Assembly: GCA_963749875.1 (NCBI GenBank)
Contig: CAVVOX010000002.1
Coordinates: 1,488,001-1,552,000, forward strand
Length of the DNA: 64,000 bases
Direction of reading: 5' to 3'
Origin: JAHQVI01 sp963749875
GTDB taxonomy: Bacteria > Pseudomonadota > Alphaproteobacteria > Rhizobiales > Rhodomicrobiaceae
Shown here: positions 7,645 through 16,940 of the stretch, piece by piece
Position numbering within the stretch: position 1 is the stretch's first letter
Layout of the letters: every line of letters begins with the position of its first letter
The notes under the pieces: generated by a model
Told to the model about the DNA's origin: nothing
Databases searched by the model: none
The model's input: only the letters and a program-made list of their open reading frames with translations
Made by a program: the position numbers and the translations under genes

Positions 7645-8484
7645 TTACAGCCAGCGCTTGCGCCGCCTGAAGCTCTTCAGATTTTTGAAGCTGCGCCGCT
7701 CGGCGCCACTCCCACCCAGATAGAACTCCTTGACGTCCTCATTCTCGGCCAGCTCGGCCGCCGTGCCGTCGAGCACGACCTTGCCCTGCTCCATGACATA
7801 GCCATAGCTCGCCACTTGCAGCGCGGCGCGGGCATTCTGCTCGACGAGCAGGATCGTCACGCCGAGATCGCGATTGATCCGCGCGATGATGCCGAACACC
7901 TCCTTCACCAGCAGCGGCGAAAGCCCCATGGACGGCTCATCCATCAGAATGAGCCTCGGCCGGGCCATCAGCGCGCGCCCGATCGCCAGCATTTGCTGCT
8001 CGCCGCCGGAGAGATAGCCGGCAAGGCCCGTTCGCTCTCGCAGGCGCGGGAAATAGGTCAGCACCATTTCCAGATCGTCCGCGACCCGCCGGTCGCTTCG
8101 CGTGAATGCACCGAGCTTCAGATTTTCGAGCGCCGTCATATCGGCGATGATGCGGCGGCCTTCCATCACCTGAAAAATGCCGCGGCTGACGATCTTGTCG
8201 GGATCAATGCCGTCGATGCGCTTCCCGGCGAACAGGATCTCGCCGCGGGTCACCGCGCCATTCTCGGTCTTCAAAAGCCCGGAGATCGCCTTGAGCGTGG
8301 TGGATTTGCCGGCCCCGTTCGCGCCGAGCAGGGCGACGACCGCCCCATCCGGCACGGAGAGGCTGAGGCCGCGCAGGACGAGGATCACCTCGTCATAGAC
8401 GACCTCGATATTGCGCACTTCGAGCAAGCCTTCCGCGGCCTTGCCCTTCTCCGGTGCGACCTGCTCAGCCTGAAGCTGCATCAT
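7645..8484 (-). CDS. Liv-type ABC transporter ATP-binding protein (LivF-like)
   Basis: ATPase with Walker A GANGAGKST, signature LSGGEQQMLAIGRAL, Walker B LILMDEPSMGLSP and the H-loop VEQNAR segment. It corresponds to LivF of branched-chain amino acid-type importers. The C-terminus carries an extra basic tail (SFRRRKRW), as seen in the paralogues that travel with an acyl-CoA ligase. ATG 8484 (or the adjacent ATG 8481) is chosen because GGGGAGAG lies just upstream; a start at 8604 would add a proline/arginine-rich leader in non-coding DNA. It is the last gene of the minus-strand transporter cluster. Confidence 0.9.
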   Translation of the reverse strand: MMQLQAEQVAPEKGKAAEGLLEVRNIEVVYDEVILVLRGLSLSVPDGAVVALLGANGAGKSTTLKAISGLLKTENGAVTRGEILFAGKRIDGIDPDKIVSRGIFQVMEGRRIIADMTALENLKLGAFTRSDRRVADDLEMVLTYFPRLRERTGLAGYLSGGEQQMLAIGRALMARPRLILMDEPSMGLSPLLVKEVFGIIARINRDLGVTILLVEQNARAALQVASYGYVMEQGKVVLDGTAAELAENEDVKEFYLGGSGAERRSFKNLKSFRRRKRWL

Positions 8485-8556
8485 GCTCTCCCCGGCAGGA
8501 GCGCCGAAAAGACCTCTCCCACGGAGACTTCTGTGAAACCGGTTCCTCAATTCGTC

Positions 8557-8586
8557 ATCCCGGACGGCCGCAGGCCGATCCGGGAT
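8557..8586. repeat. Short palindromic repeat
   Basis: ATCCCGGA (8557) and TCCGGGAT (8579) form an 8-bp stem around a GGCC-rich core, between the binding-protein and LivF-like genes. It resembles the ATCCCGGA...TCCGGGAT repeats common in Rhizobiales intergenic DNA. It could attenuate read-through to the last gene. Confidence 0.45.
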
Positions 8587-8707
8587 CCACTCGCCTCTCA
8601 GCAAGCACTTTGCCGAGTCGTTGGGCGAGCAGGCCCCGGCTCGGGGCCGGGGCGACGCAGATCACACTGTTTCGCAGAGGCCTCCCACGGGAGAGGGCGG
8701 TCCGCTT

Positions 8708-9991
8708 TTACCAGCCGAGCGTTTCCGGCTTGCGCTCAAGCTCGATGGTCTTGATTTTCTCCATCTTGATGGTGCCGTTCTTGACAAGGCCGGCGACTTC
8801 GTCATCGGTCGAGCCGCTGACATTCATGCGATAGATGCTGACAGTCATCAGCCCACGATGATCCTCCGCGGTCCAGGTCGAGGGCAGGCACACGCCTTCC
8901 ATGCCGGCTGGCACCCAGTCCTTCTTCTGGTACATGCCCTTCTGCACATTGGGGCCGTTCACGCCGCCATTCGCGGCCGCCCATTCCATCGCCTCGACCA
9001 TATACATGGCCGAGCAGACGCCGGCGAGATAATGGACCGGACGATAGGTGTTCTCGTCGCCCGACATCTTCGAAATCTCGGTGAGCGTCGCCATGCCCGG
9101 CGCATCGCCGCCCCAGGTGATGCCGGTGCGCACGGGGAAAACGAGGCCATTGGCGCCGGAAGCGGCGGCTTTGGCGGCGTTCTCGTCCATGCCCCAGACA
9201 TTGCTCATGAACTGCACGTCGACACCGGCGGTCTTGCAGGCTTTCAGCACGGAGATATTCGAGCCGGACGTGTTGGCGAGGAACGCGTAATTGGCGCCGG
9301 CCTCCTTGATCGTCAGACATTGCGCGGTGTAATCGCCGGGCGTCATCGCATATTGCACCGACGGGATGACCTCAAAGCCAAGCTCCTTGGCCATGGCCTC
9401 GCCGGCTGCCTTGGGCGAATTCGGATAGGGATGGTTCGCGCCCATATGCACGAATTTCGGCTTGCCTTCACCACCCTTGGCTTTCCAGTCCTCAGCCGCC
9501 CAGCTCAGGAGGGCGCGCAGAGCGTCCGAATAGCTCGGACCGTAGAAGAAATTGTATGGCGCGGCCTTAGCCTTGCCGCTCTTTCCGGTCGGGTCGGTCA
9601 GCGCCGCGGAATAAGAGGCCGAGAAATAGGGAATCTCATCCTTGGCGACGAAGCCGATCAGGGCTTCCGTATCGGCCGTGCCCCAACCCTGGATCGACGC
9701 CACTTTGGGGCTTCCCGACCACTTTTTATATTGGGCGACGGCGCGCGGCACCTGATAGCCGTAATCGACGAAGTCGACGGCGAGCTTATTGCCATCGATG
9801 CCGCCCTTGCTGTTCACATAGGCGAGCGCATCCTGAACGCCTTGCGCATAGGGCACGCCGACCTCCGACGTCGGGCCGCTGGTATCCTTCAGATGGCCGA
9901 CGCGAATGTCGTCGGCGAGGGCAGGGGCGGCGAGGCACGCCGTAGCGAGAACCGCCCACGCGGCCGACCGGGACAGAATTCGAAATGACAT
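8708..9991 (-). CDS. Periplasmic substrate-binding protein of Liv-type ABC importer
   Basis: The 427-residue type I periplasmic binding protein has a clear Sec signal peptide (WAVLATACLAAPALADD, cleavage after about residue 26). The mature part starts IRVGHLKDTSGPTSEVG, the usual first strand and ligand loop of the leucine/amide-binding family. It should capture the substrate and deliver it to the LivH/LivM permeases encoded next. Ligands in this family range from amino acids to urea, amides and aromatic or dicarboxylic acids. The linked acyl-CoA ligase suggests an organic acid, an inference from context only. Confidence 0.92.
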   Translation of the reverse strand: MSFRILSRSAAWAVLATACLAAPALADDIRVGHLKDTSGPTSEVGVPYAQGVQDALAYVNSKGGIDGNKLAVDFVDYGYQVPRAVAQYKKWSGSPKVASIQGWGTADTEALIGFVAKDEIPYFSASYSAALTDPTGKSGKAKAAPYNFFYGPSYSDALRALLSWAAEDWKAKGGEGKPKFVHMGANHPYPNSPKAAGEAMAKELGFEVIPSVQYAMTPGDYTAQCLTIKEAGANYAFLANTSGSNISVLKACKTAGVDVQFMSNVWGMDENAAKAAASGANGLVFPVRTGITWGGDAPGMATLTEISKMSGDENTYRPVHYLAGVCSAMYMVEAMEWAAANGGVNGPNVQKGMYQKKDWVPAGMEGVCLPSTWTAEDHRGLMTVSIYRMNVSGSTDDEVAGLVKNGTIKMEKIKTIELERKPETLGW

Positions 9992-10054
9992 ATAATTTCC
10001 TCCGTTTCGCTTGTTGTTATGACCGACGATCTTACGCGGAATGACGACCCGTTC

Positions 10055-11128
10055 TCAATGGGAGAAAGGATAGAGTTTCCAATAGGCCTTGATCTGCTTC
10101 CAGCGGTGAGCGAGCCCATCCGGCTCGAAGATCAAAAACAGAACGATCACCGCGCCGATCGCCATTTCGCGCAGATAAGAGATGTTGTTCCTGAGGCCCA
10201 GCGCCTGGTCGATGGCGCTTCCCGAAAGACTTGAGGTCAGCCATTCCATCGCCTCCGGCAGCAGCACCATGAAGATCGTTCCCATCAGCGTTCCCATGAT
10301 CGAGCCGAGCCCGCCGATGATGATCATGCCGAGGAACTGGATGGAAAACAGGATCGTAAAACCCTCGATGGAAACGAATTGCAGATAGTGGGCATAGAGC
10401 GCGCCGCCGATCCCGGCGAAGAAGGAGGAAACGCCGAAGGACAGCGTCCGGTATTTGGTCAGGTTGATGCCCATCATCTCCGCCGAGAGATAATGGTCGC
10501 GCACGGCGACAAGCGCGCGCCCGTCGCGTGAGCGGATGAGATTGGTGGCCAGCAGATAGCAGACGATCAGATAGGCGAGGACGACATAGAAATAGCGCGC
10601 GTCGGTGTCGAAGGCATAGCCGAAGATGGAAAAGCTGTTCGCGATGCTGCCATGCACGCCGCCCGAGAACCATTCGGCGCGGGCGAAGAAATCCTGGAGG
10701 ATATATTGCGCGGCCAGCGTCGCGATCGCGAGGTAAAGACCTTTCAGCCGTGCGGCGGGCAGGCCGAAGATCAGCCCGACAGCGGTGGTCATCAGCCCCG
10801 CAATCGGGATCGCGAAAAAGACCGGGATGCCGTAATTATTGTTCACATAGGCCGAGGCGAAGGCGCCGAAGCCGAAAAAGGCGGCATGGCCGATGGAGAT
10901 CTGGCCGGTAAACCCGACAAGGATATTCAGCCCCAGCGCGGCGATGCCCAGATAGCCGATCTGGATCATCAGGCTCAAGGCATAGCGGTCGAAGACCAGC
11001 GGGGCGAAGCAGAGAAGGATGAGCGAGACGATCAGGACATTGCGGCTCGTGACCGTGGGAAAGATGGTCGCGTCCGCGGCGTAGCTGGTCTTGAATTCCC
11101 CGGCAGGGATGAGGCTCTGCATCGCCAT
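10055..11128 (-). CDS. Liv-type ABC transporter permease (LivM-like)
   Basis: The 357-residue inner-membrane permease has about ten hydrophobic helices. It contains GLNILVGFTGQISIGHAAFFGFGAF, the BPD_transp_2 segment of LivM proteins, and the GGLGSIMGTLMG coupling region. It lies downstream of the LivH-like gene with a 9-base gap, so the two form one transcript and one heterodimeric channel. The C-terminal KQIKAYWKLYPFSH tail is typical of the aromatic/organic-acid subgroup, to my recollection. Confidence 0.92.
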   Translation of the reverse strand: MAMQSLIPAGEFKTSYAADATIFPTVTSRNVLIVSLILLCFAPLVFDRYALSLMIQIGYLGIAALGLNILVGFTGQISIGHAAFFGFGAFASAYVNNNYGIPVFFAIPIAGLMTTAVGLIFGLPAARLKGLYLAIATLAAQYILQDFFARAEWFSGGVHGSIANSFSIFGYAFDTDARYFYVVLAYLIVCYLLATNLIRSRDGRALVAVRDHYLSAEMMGINLTKYRTLSFGVSSFFAGIGGALYAHYLQFVSIEGFTILFSIQFLGMIIIGGLGSIMGTLMGTIFMVLLPEAMEWLTSSLSGSAIDQALGLRNNISYLREMAIGAVIVLFLIFEPDGLAHRWKQIKAYWKLYPFSH

Positions 11129-11137
11129 AGCTACCGT

Positions 11138-12028
11138 CTAGACCCGCTCAATGTCTTCGGTGCCGAAGAGCCCGTAAGGCTTAATCATCAGAATAATGAT
11201 CAGCACATAGAAAGGCGCGATCTCGTAGAGATTGCCCCAATGCAGAAATTTGGCGTCGACATATTGGGCGATGTTCTCCAGAAGGCCGACGATCAGTCCG
11301 CCGAGCACCCCGCCGGCAATGCTGTCGAGGCCGCCAAGGATGACCGCCGGGAACACTTTGATGCCGTAAAAGGAAAGCGCCGAGGACACGCCGTTGACGA
11401 TGCCGACGACGACGCCGGCGACGGAGGAAACGACCGCCGAGATCGCCCAGGCCATGGCGAAGACATTCTTGACCGAAACGCCGAGCGACTGCGCAACCTG
11501 CTGGTCGAACGCCGTCGCCCGCATGGCGAGACCATATTTCGAATATTTGAAAAAGACCGCGCAAGCCGCCAACAGCAGCACAGAAACGGCCAGGCTGAAC
11601 AGATAGATGGTCTGGATCTGCGCGCCGCCGATACTGACCTGCTCGGTCTCGAAAACCGGCGGAAAGGGCTGGGCGAAAACACCGAACATCCATTTCATCA
11701 GCGCCTGAAAGACGATGGACAGGCCGATCGTCACCATGATGACGGATATGATCGGCTCGCCGATCAGCGGACGGAGCACCACGACCTGCAACAGCACGCC
11801 GAACAGCACCATGAAGACGAAGGTCAGCAGCATCGACCACAGGAACGGGATGTTGTGCGCGGTGATCAGCCACCAGCAAACCCAGGCGCCGATCAGCAGG
11901 AACTCGCCTTGCGCGAAATTGACCACCTGACTGGCCTTGTAGATCAGCACGAAAGACATCGCCACGACGCCGTAAAGCGCGCCGACGATCAGGCCGTTGA
12001 TGATGAGCTGAAGGAGGAGCGGGTCCAT
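11138..12028 (-). CDS. Liv-type ABC transporter permease (LivH-like)
   Basis: The 296-residue permease starts MDPLLLQLIINGLIVGALYG and carries NFAQGEFLLIGAW, characteristic of LivH. Eight or so helices follow, with the GGLDSIAGGVLGGLIVG loop that contacts the ATPases. ATG 12028 is chosen since an upstream extension to 12193 would overlap the ligase gene and is proline/serine-rich. Only four bases separate it from the ligase stop, showing a tight operon with translational coupling. Confidence 0.93.
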   Translation of the reverse strand: MDPLLLQLIINGLIVGALYGVVAMSFVLIYKASQVVNFAQGEFLLIGAWVCWWLITAHNIPFLWSMLLTFVFMVLFGVLLQVVVLRPLIGEPIISVIMVTIGLSIVFQALMKWMFGVFAQPFPPVFETEQVSIGGAQIQTIYLFSLAVSVLLLAACAVFFKYSKYGLAMRATAFDQQVAQSLGVSVKNVFAMAWAISAVVSSVAGVVVGIVNGVSSALSFYGIKVFPAVILGGLDSIAGGVLGGLIVGLLENIAQYVDAKFLHWGNLYEIAPFYVLIIILMIKPYGLFGTEDIERV

Positions 12029-12032
12029 GAGG

Positions 12033-13970
12033 TCAGGCGGCTTTCGCGGGCTGTTTGGACGGCTTGGGCGAGGCGAGATCGGCGACCGGAAGACTGGTCT
12101 GAATGCGCTGGGTGGTGCCGTCCTGGAAATTGATGACGGTGTCGATGTCGATGGCATCGCGGCCGGAATAGATGGCGTCGATGATGCCGCCATATTTCTC
12201 CGAGATCACGCTGCGGCGGACCTTGCGCGTCCGGGTCAGCTCGCCATCATCGGCGTCCAGCTCTTTGTATAGCAGAATGAATTTGGCGATCTTCTGCGCC
12301 GCCGGCAGCGAGGCGTTCACAGTCTCCACCTCCTTGCGCAGCAGCTCGTAGATTTCCGGCCGGCTCGCCAGATCGCTATAGGTGGTGAAGGAGAGCCGGT
12401 TCTTCTCCGCCCATTTTGAGACGATCGAATAGCGGATGCAGATCATCGCGGCGAGATAGTCGCGGCCTGCGCCGAGGATCACGGCCTCGGCGATGAAGGG
12501 CGAGAATTTCAGCTTGTTCTCGATATATTGCGGCGAATAGCGGTCGCCATGCGCGGTCGCGGCCAGGTCCGTGATCCGGTCGATGACGACCAGATGTCCC
12601 GCCTCGTTGAAATAGCCGGCATCGCCCGTGTGCATCCAGCCGTCGCGCAGATCCGCGGCGGTCGCCTCGGGGTTTTTGAAATAGCCGGAGAATATATGCG
12701 GGTGGCGCGTAACGACTTCGCCGACGCCATTGGCGTCGGGCTGATCGATGCGGATCTCGACGCCCGGAAAGCCGACGCCGACCGTGTCGAAATCGACATC
12801 GTCGGCCGTGTGGATCGTATAGGCGCCGAGCAGTTCGGTCTGGCCGTAGAGCTGGCGAAGCGGGAGGCCGATCGCCTGGAAGAAGCGGAAAGTATCGGGG
12901 CCGAGCGCCGCCCCGCCGGTTGCCGCCGAGCGCAGCCGGGTAAAGCCGAGCCGGTCCCTCAGAGCGCGGAACACGATAACGTCGGCGAGCCGGGAGCGGC
13001 GTCCGTTCTCCAGCGCCTTCAGCCCGCGCGACAGGCCGAAATTGTAAAGCGCCCGTTTGAGCGGCGAGGTATCCATGATACCGGAGCGGACATCCGCCGC
13101 GATGCTCTCCCAAAGGCGCGGCGCGAACAGCACGAAAGTTGGCGCGATCTCGCGGAAGTCGTGCATCATCGTCTCCGGCTCCTCGACGAAATTCACCTTC
13201 ATCCGCGTAATGAGCGCTTTGCCGAGCCCATAGATCTGCTCCATGATCCAGGGCAGCGGCAGAACCGAGACATATTCGTCCTCCGGACCTTTCGGGTCGG
13301 CCTCCAGATAGGCCGCACAGTGACGGATCAGCGCGCCGGCCGAAAGCATGGCGAGCTTGGGATTGGCCGTCGTACCGGAGGTCGTGCACAGGATCGCGAC
13401 ATCGTCCGCCTTGGTTGCTTCGACCAGCTTGTCGAAGAGATCGGCGTCTCCGGCGGCAAGCGCGCGGCCCTTTTCGATCAGCGCTTCAGTCGACATGAGC
13501 CGCGGGTCGTCATATTTCCGCATGCCGCGCGGATCGGAATAGATGATGTGCTCAAGGCTTGGAATCTGGTCACCGAGATTGAGCAGCTTATCCGCCTGCT
13601 CCTCGTCCTCGGCGAAGACGGCTTTCGCCTCGCCATAGTTGATCAGAAAGGCGACTTCTTCCTCCAGCGCATCGCGGTAAATGCCGAGCGTCATGGCCTT
13701 GACCGCATGGGCCGCGATTTCGCCGGCCACCCAGTCGGGCCGGTTGTCGCCGATCAGCGCAACGACATCGCCCTCGCCGATGCCGAGCGCCTTCAGGCCA
13801 AGCGCAAAATCACGGACGTGATCGTAATAGCGCCGCCAGCTCCAGCTGCGCCAGATGCCGAGATCCTTCTCGCGTAGCGCGATCTCCGGGCCGTGCGCCC
13901 GCGCATGGTGGCGCAAGAGCTTGGGGAGCGTGTCAGCCTCGGCGATGAGCGCGTCGATCTCGGCGTTCAT
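12033..13970 (-). CDS. AMP-forming acyl-CoA ligase of the Liv cluster
   Basis: The 645-residue ANL-superfamily enzyme has the P-loop-like TTSGTTANPK, the A5 motif YGQTELLG, the A7 motif GWMHTGDAG and the A8 region IDRITDLAATAHG. It should activate a carboxylic acid as acyl-AMP and then acyl-CoA. The length and N-terminal LPKLLRHHARAHGPEIALREKD place it with the long FadD15-type ligases. It is encoded between the LivG-like ATPase (4-base overlap) and the LivH-like permease, so import and CoA activation of the same acid are likely coupled. The acid is not identifiable. Confidence 0.9.
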   Translation of the reverse strand: MNAEIDALIAEADTLPKLLRHHARAHGPEIALREKDLGIWRSWSWRRYYDHVRDFALGLKALGIGEGDVVALIGDNRPDWVAGEIAAHAVKAMTLGIYRDALEEEVAFLINYGEAKAVFAEDEEQADKLLNLGDQIPSLEHIIYSDPRGMRKYDDPRLMSTEALIEKGRALAAGDADLFDKLVEATKADDVAILCTTSGTTANPKLAMLSAGALIRHCAAYLEADPKGPEDEYVSVLPLPWIMEQIYGLGKALITRMKVNFVEEPETMMHDFREIAPTFVLFAPRLWESIAADVRSGIMDTSPLKRALYNFGLSRGLKALENGRRSRLADVIVFRALRDRLGFTRLRSAATGGAALGPDTFRFFQAIGLPLRQLYGQTELLGAYTIHTADDVDFDTVGVGFPGVEIRIDQPDANGVGEVVTRHPHIFSGYFKNPEATAADLRDGWMHTGDAGYFNEAGHLVVIDRITDLAATAHGDRYSPQYIENKLKFSPFIAEAVILGAGRDYLAAMICIRYSIVSKWAEKNRLSFTTYSDLASRPEIYELLRKEVETVNASLPAAQKIAKFILLYKELDADDGELTRTRKVRRSVISEKYGGIIDAIYSGRDAIDIDTVINFQDGTTQRIQTSLPVADLASPKPSKQPAKAA

Positions 13971-14785
13971 GCCGTCGCCTCCGTGACGGCCTGCTCGTCC
14001 GGATCGATCAGCAGCTCATCCTCCTCGCCGAGATAGGCGGCCTTCACATGAGGATCGGCCAGCACCTCCTCCGGCAGGCCTTCGGCGATCAGGCGCCCGA
14101 AATCGAGCACGGCGACGCGGTGCGAGATATCCATGACGACGCCCATATCGTGCTCGATCATCACGACCGTCATCCCGAATTCCTCATTCAGGTCAACGAC
14201 GTAACGCGCCATATCCTCCTTTTCTTCCAGATTCATGCCGGCCATGGGCTCATCCAGCAGGATCAGCTCCGGCTCGATCGCCATGGCGCGCGCCAGCTCG
14301 ACGCGCTTGCGCAGCCCGTAGGGCAGGGTCCCCGCCGCCGCCTTCCGCACCGGCTGCAGATCCAGAAAGTCGATGATCTCTTCCACACGGCGGCGATGGG
14401 TCAGCTCCTCCGATCGGGCGCCGGTCAGCCAGTAGAGCGAGCCGGTGACGAAATTGTTCCTAAGCAGATGGTGCCGGCCAACCATAATATTGTCGAGCAC
14501 GCTCATATGCTGAAACAGCGCAAGGTTCTGGAACGTTCGGCCAATACCGAGCTTTGCGCGGTCGGCGGGGCGGCGGCGCGTAATATTCTGGCCCTTATAG
14601 AAAACGGCCCCTGCCGTGGGACGGTAGCGGCCGGAAATGCAGTTGAGAAGGGAGGTCTTGCCCGCGCCATTCGGCCCGATGATGGAGAAAAGCTCGCCTG
14701 GCTCGACGGAAAGACCGACATTTGTGAGCGCACGCACGCCGCCGAACCGCAACGAGACGTCACTAATTACCAGAATATGGGCCAT
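13967..14785 (-). CDS. Liv-type ABC transporter ATP-binding protein (LivG-like)
   Basis: The 272-residue ATPase has Walker A GPNGAGKTS, Walker B LILLDEPMAGMN and the H-loop VMIEHDMG. The signature motif is the variant LPYGLRKRVELARAM, as in many LivG proteins that travel with acyl-CoA ligases. It is the first gene of the minus-strand cluster livG-ligase-livH-livM-binding protein-livF. Its stop overlaps the ligase start by four bases. The promoter should lie in 14786-14900, where a 40-bp CTAG-bounded mini-repeat is also found. Confidence 0.92.
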   Translation of the reverse strand: MAHILVISDVSLRFGGVRALTNVGLSVEPGELFSIIGPNGAGKTSLLNCISGRYRPTAGAVFYKGQNITRRRPADRAKLGIGRTFQNLALFQHMSVLDNIMVGRHHLLRNNFVTGSLYWLTGARSEELTHRRRVEEIIDFLDLQPVRKAAAGTLPYGLRKRVELARAMAIEPELILLDEPMAGMNLEEKEDMARYVVDLNEEFGMTVVMIEHDMGVVMDISHRVAVLDFGRLIAEGLPEEVLADPHVKAAYLGEEDELLIDPDEQAVTEATA

Positions 14786-14816
14786 TCAGGCCTCTTTTGA
14801 GCGTTTCCTCAAGGGT

Positions 14817-14856
14817 CTAGCGCAACGCGCGTCCAATCGGACGCGGGTTGATCTAG
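14817..14856. repeat. 40-bp deletion derivative of the 130-bp CTAG element
   Basis: The sequence begins CTAGCGCAACGCGCGTCC and ends GGGTTGATCTAG, identical or nearly so to both termini of the 130-bp elements found at 29318, 42789 and 61595. About 90 internal bases are missing. GCGTCC/GGACGC still forms a small hairpin. Confidence 0.7.
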
Positions 14857-15089
14857 TGAACCGCTAATGGCGGGCGGGATCAAGCGCGCTTTCATCCCAT
14901 AGCGGCATTTTCGCCTGTCGATGGAAGCCGTCAAGCAGCGGAATGCGCAAGCTTCGGCAGGCGAAACAGGCGGCGAAACGGCTCAGGTTCATGTTAAAAC
15001 GCCGTTCCGGCTACCAAGCGTCCAGCTAGCGAAGGACGCCGATCCCGGCTATGGTCCCGCGAGACGCAAGGCCAAACAGGGGAAGCGAC

Positions 15090-16010
15090 ATGTCAGGGGT
15101 GGTCCGCTTGCAGCTCCGCCGTCACGGCGAACATATCCGTAACAGGCTGAGCCTGATCTCGGCTGTCTCGGCGCTCCTTGCCATTGGCGCCACGGTCGCG
15201 ATCGCACAGCAGCCGTCCGATGCGCCAAGCTCCCACCGGGCGGACGATGTCGTCACCCAGGACGATGTGCGCCATTTCGCCGAAACGCTGGTTGGCAAGC
15301 CGAGCGTGCCGCCTCCGAATAGGGGGGCCGCGCAGACGCCGGGATCGATCGCGATCGAGGCGCTCGACACGAATGATGCGCTTAGCACCGTCAAGCTCGG
15401 CGCCACCCATCTCAATCTCCAGCCGCCGCCCGGTCACTGCTTTCTCGACGAGTTGCAGCCGAGCGATGCACGCTTGGCCGGGCTGCTGCGCCAGATCTTC
15501 CAGGCCGAGTTGCGCATGCTCGGTGCCTTCGCCGATTGCGCCCAGCTCAGGAGCTGGCGGACCGGCACGCGCAAGACGCTGAGCGACTACGGCCAGTTTC
15601 TGGTGCCGGTCAGCTTCATTGCGAAAAAGCTGGATGGTCCGGCCCAGCCCTATGTCGATACGATCTGCAAAGTCATGCGCGAGAATGGCGGCGAGCTGCT
15701 CGCCAAAAGCGCGCCCGACCTCAAGCAGCGCTTCGAGCAGGTTCTGCGGGGAGCGAAAATGAACGAAACGCGCTTTCTCGGCGTCGTCGGCCAGGACGCG
15801 CATGCCTGTTATTTCGGCCTGATCCAGAAGCTCACTACCGAGTACGGCGATCCGAAAACGCAGGTCGATGTCTCCGCCATCGCATTCGTCTCCGGAAAGA
15901 TGATTTACAGCAATCTTTATGCGGTGCATGAAGGCGACCACACGCTCGGCGAACTCTTCGACCGCCAGCGGCAGAATGTGGCGCAGAATGTGCGGGGCAA
16001 TCGCGGGTAG
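15090..16010 (+). CDS. Exported protein of unknown function
   Basis: The 306-residue product has an N-terminal basic region and a signal-peptide-like helix (LISAVSALLAIGATVAIAQQ). The mature part is without recognised domains. It contains single Cys residues at intervals (HCFLDE, ADCAQL, TICKVM, HACYFG), which could form disulfides in the periplasm. ATG 15090 is chosen over 15051 because of GGGGAAG just upstream. The gene lies 17 bases before kdsA on the same strand and may be cotranscribed. Part of the fold, SNLYAVHEGD near the end, looks conserved, but I do not recognise the family. Confidence 0.7.
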   Translation: MSGVVRLQLRRHGEHIRNRLSLISAVSALLAIGATVAIAQQPSDAPSSHRADDVVTQDDVRHFAETLVGKPSVPPPNRGAAQTPGSIAIEALDTNDALSTVKLGATHLNLQPPPGHCFLDELQPSDARLAGLLRQIFQAELRMLGAFADCAQLRSWRTGTRKTLSDYGQFLVPVSFIAKKLDGPAQPYVDTICKVMRENGGELLAKSAPDLKQRFEQVLRGAKMNETRFLGVVGQDAHACYFGLIQKLTTEYGDPKTQVDVSAIAFVSGKMIYSNLYAVHEGDHTLGELFDRQRQNVAQNVRGNRG

Positions 16011-16027
16011 CGGCCGGGAGCTGAGGG

Positions 16028-16882
16028 ATGGATATAGGTGGCGATAAGGTTCTGAAGCCGAACCAGACCGTGCGGATCGGAGCGGTGAGGGTCGCCAATG
16101 ACGCGCCGCTCGCCGTCTTTGCCGGCCCTTGCGCGATGGAGAGCCGCGACCATGCGCTGGAAATGGCCTCCGCCCTGAAGGAAATTGCGGCGCGGCTGGG
16201 GATCGGGCTGATCTTCAAGACCTCCTTCGACAAGGCCAACCGGACGAGCCTTTCGAGCGCGCGCGGCGTCGGGCTCGACAAGGCGCTGCCGGTCTTCGCC
16301 GAAATCCGCGACAGCCTCGGGCTTCCGGTGGTGACCGATGTGCACACCGCCGAACAATGCGCCCTCGTCGCCGAGGTTGCGGACGTGCTGCAAATCCCGG
16401 CCTTTCTCTGCCGTCAGACCGATCTGCTGCTGGCCGCGGCGAAAACGGGGCGGGTGGTGAAGGTCAAGAAGGGCCAGTTTCTCGCGCCCTGGGACATGAA
16501 AAATGTCGTCGCCAAGATCGTCGGCGCCGGCAACCCGAACGTGCTCCTCACCGAGCGCGGCGTCAGCTTCGGCTACAATACGCTCGTCTCCGACATGCGC
16601 GCGCTGCCGATCATGGCCGAGACCGGCTGTCCGGTGATCTTCGACGCCACCCATTCGGTGCAGCAGCCGGGCGGACAGGGCGGCTCAAGCGGCGGCGAGC
16701 GGCGTTTCGTGCCGGTGCTGGCGCGGTCCGCCGTCGCAGTCGGCGTGGCGGGCGTGTTCATCGAAACGCATGAAAACCCCGACCGCGCGCCGTCTGACGG
16801 CCCGAACATGGTGCCGCTGGCGGAATTCGAAGGTTTGATGCGCGAACTGATGGCATTTGATAGGCTGCGCAAATCCGGATAA
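16028..16882 (+). CDS. kdsA: 3-deoxy-D-manno-octulosonate 8-phosphate synthase
   Basis: KdsA condenses arabinose 5-phosphate with phosphoenolpyruvate to give Kdo-8-phosphate for the LPS inner core. The 284-residue sequence has the family motifs AGPCAMESRDHAL, FKTSFDKANRTS, QIPAFLCRQTDLL and DATHSVQQPGGQGG. Cytosolic, with normal length. The start is ATG 16028 behind GAGGG. It lies near the enolase gene, which makes its PEP substrate, and kdsA-eno proximity is common in this order, although queuosine genes and others intervene here. Confidence 0.96.
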   Translation: MDIGGDKVLKPNQTVRIGAVRVANDAPLAVFAGPCAMESRDHALEMASALKEIAARLGIGLIFKTSFDKANRTSLSSARGVGLDKALPVFAEIRDSLGLPVVTDVHTAEQCALVAEVADVLQIPAFLCRQTDLLLAAAKTGRVVKVKKGQFLAPWDMKNVVAKIVGAGNPNVLLTERGVSFGYNTLVSDMRALPIMAETGCPVIFDATHSVQQPGGQGGSSGGERRFVPVLARSAVAVGVAGVFIETHENPDRAPSDGPNMVPLAEFEGLMRELMAFDRLRKSG

Positions 16883-16940
16883 CGCTGAAGTGCGTACGGT
16901 CGTAGTCGCCTGCGCGCCGAAAAGCGAGGCGAGGGGTAAA

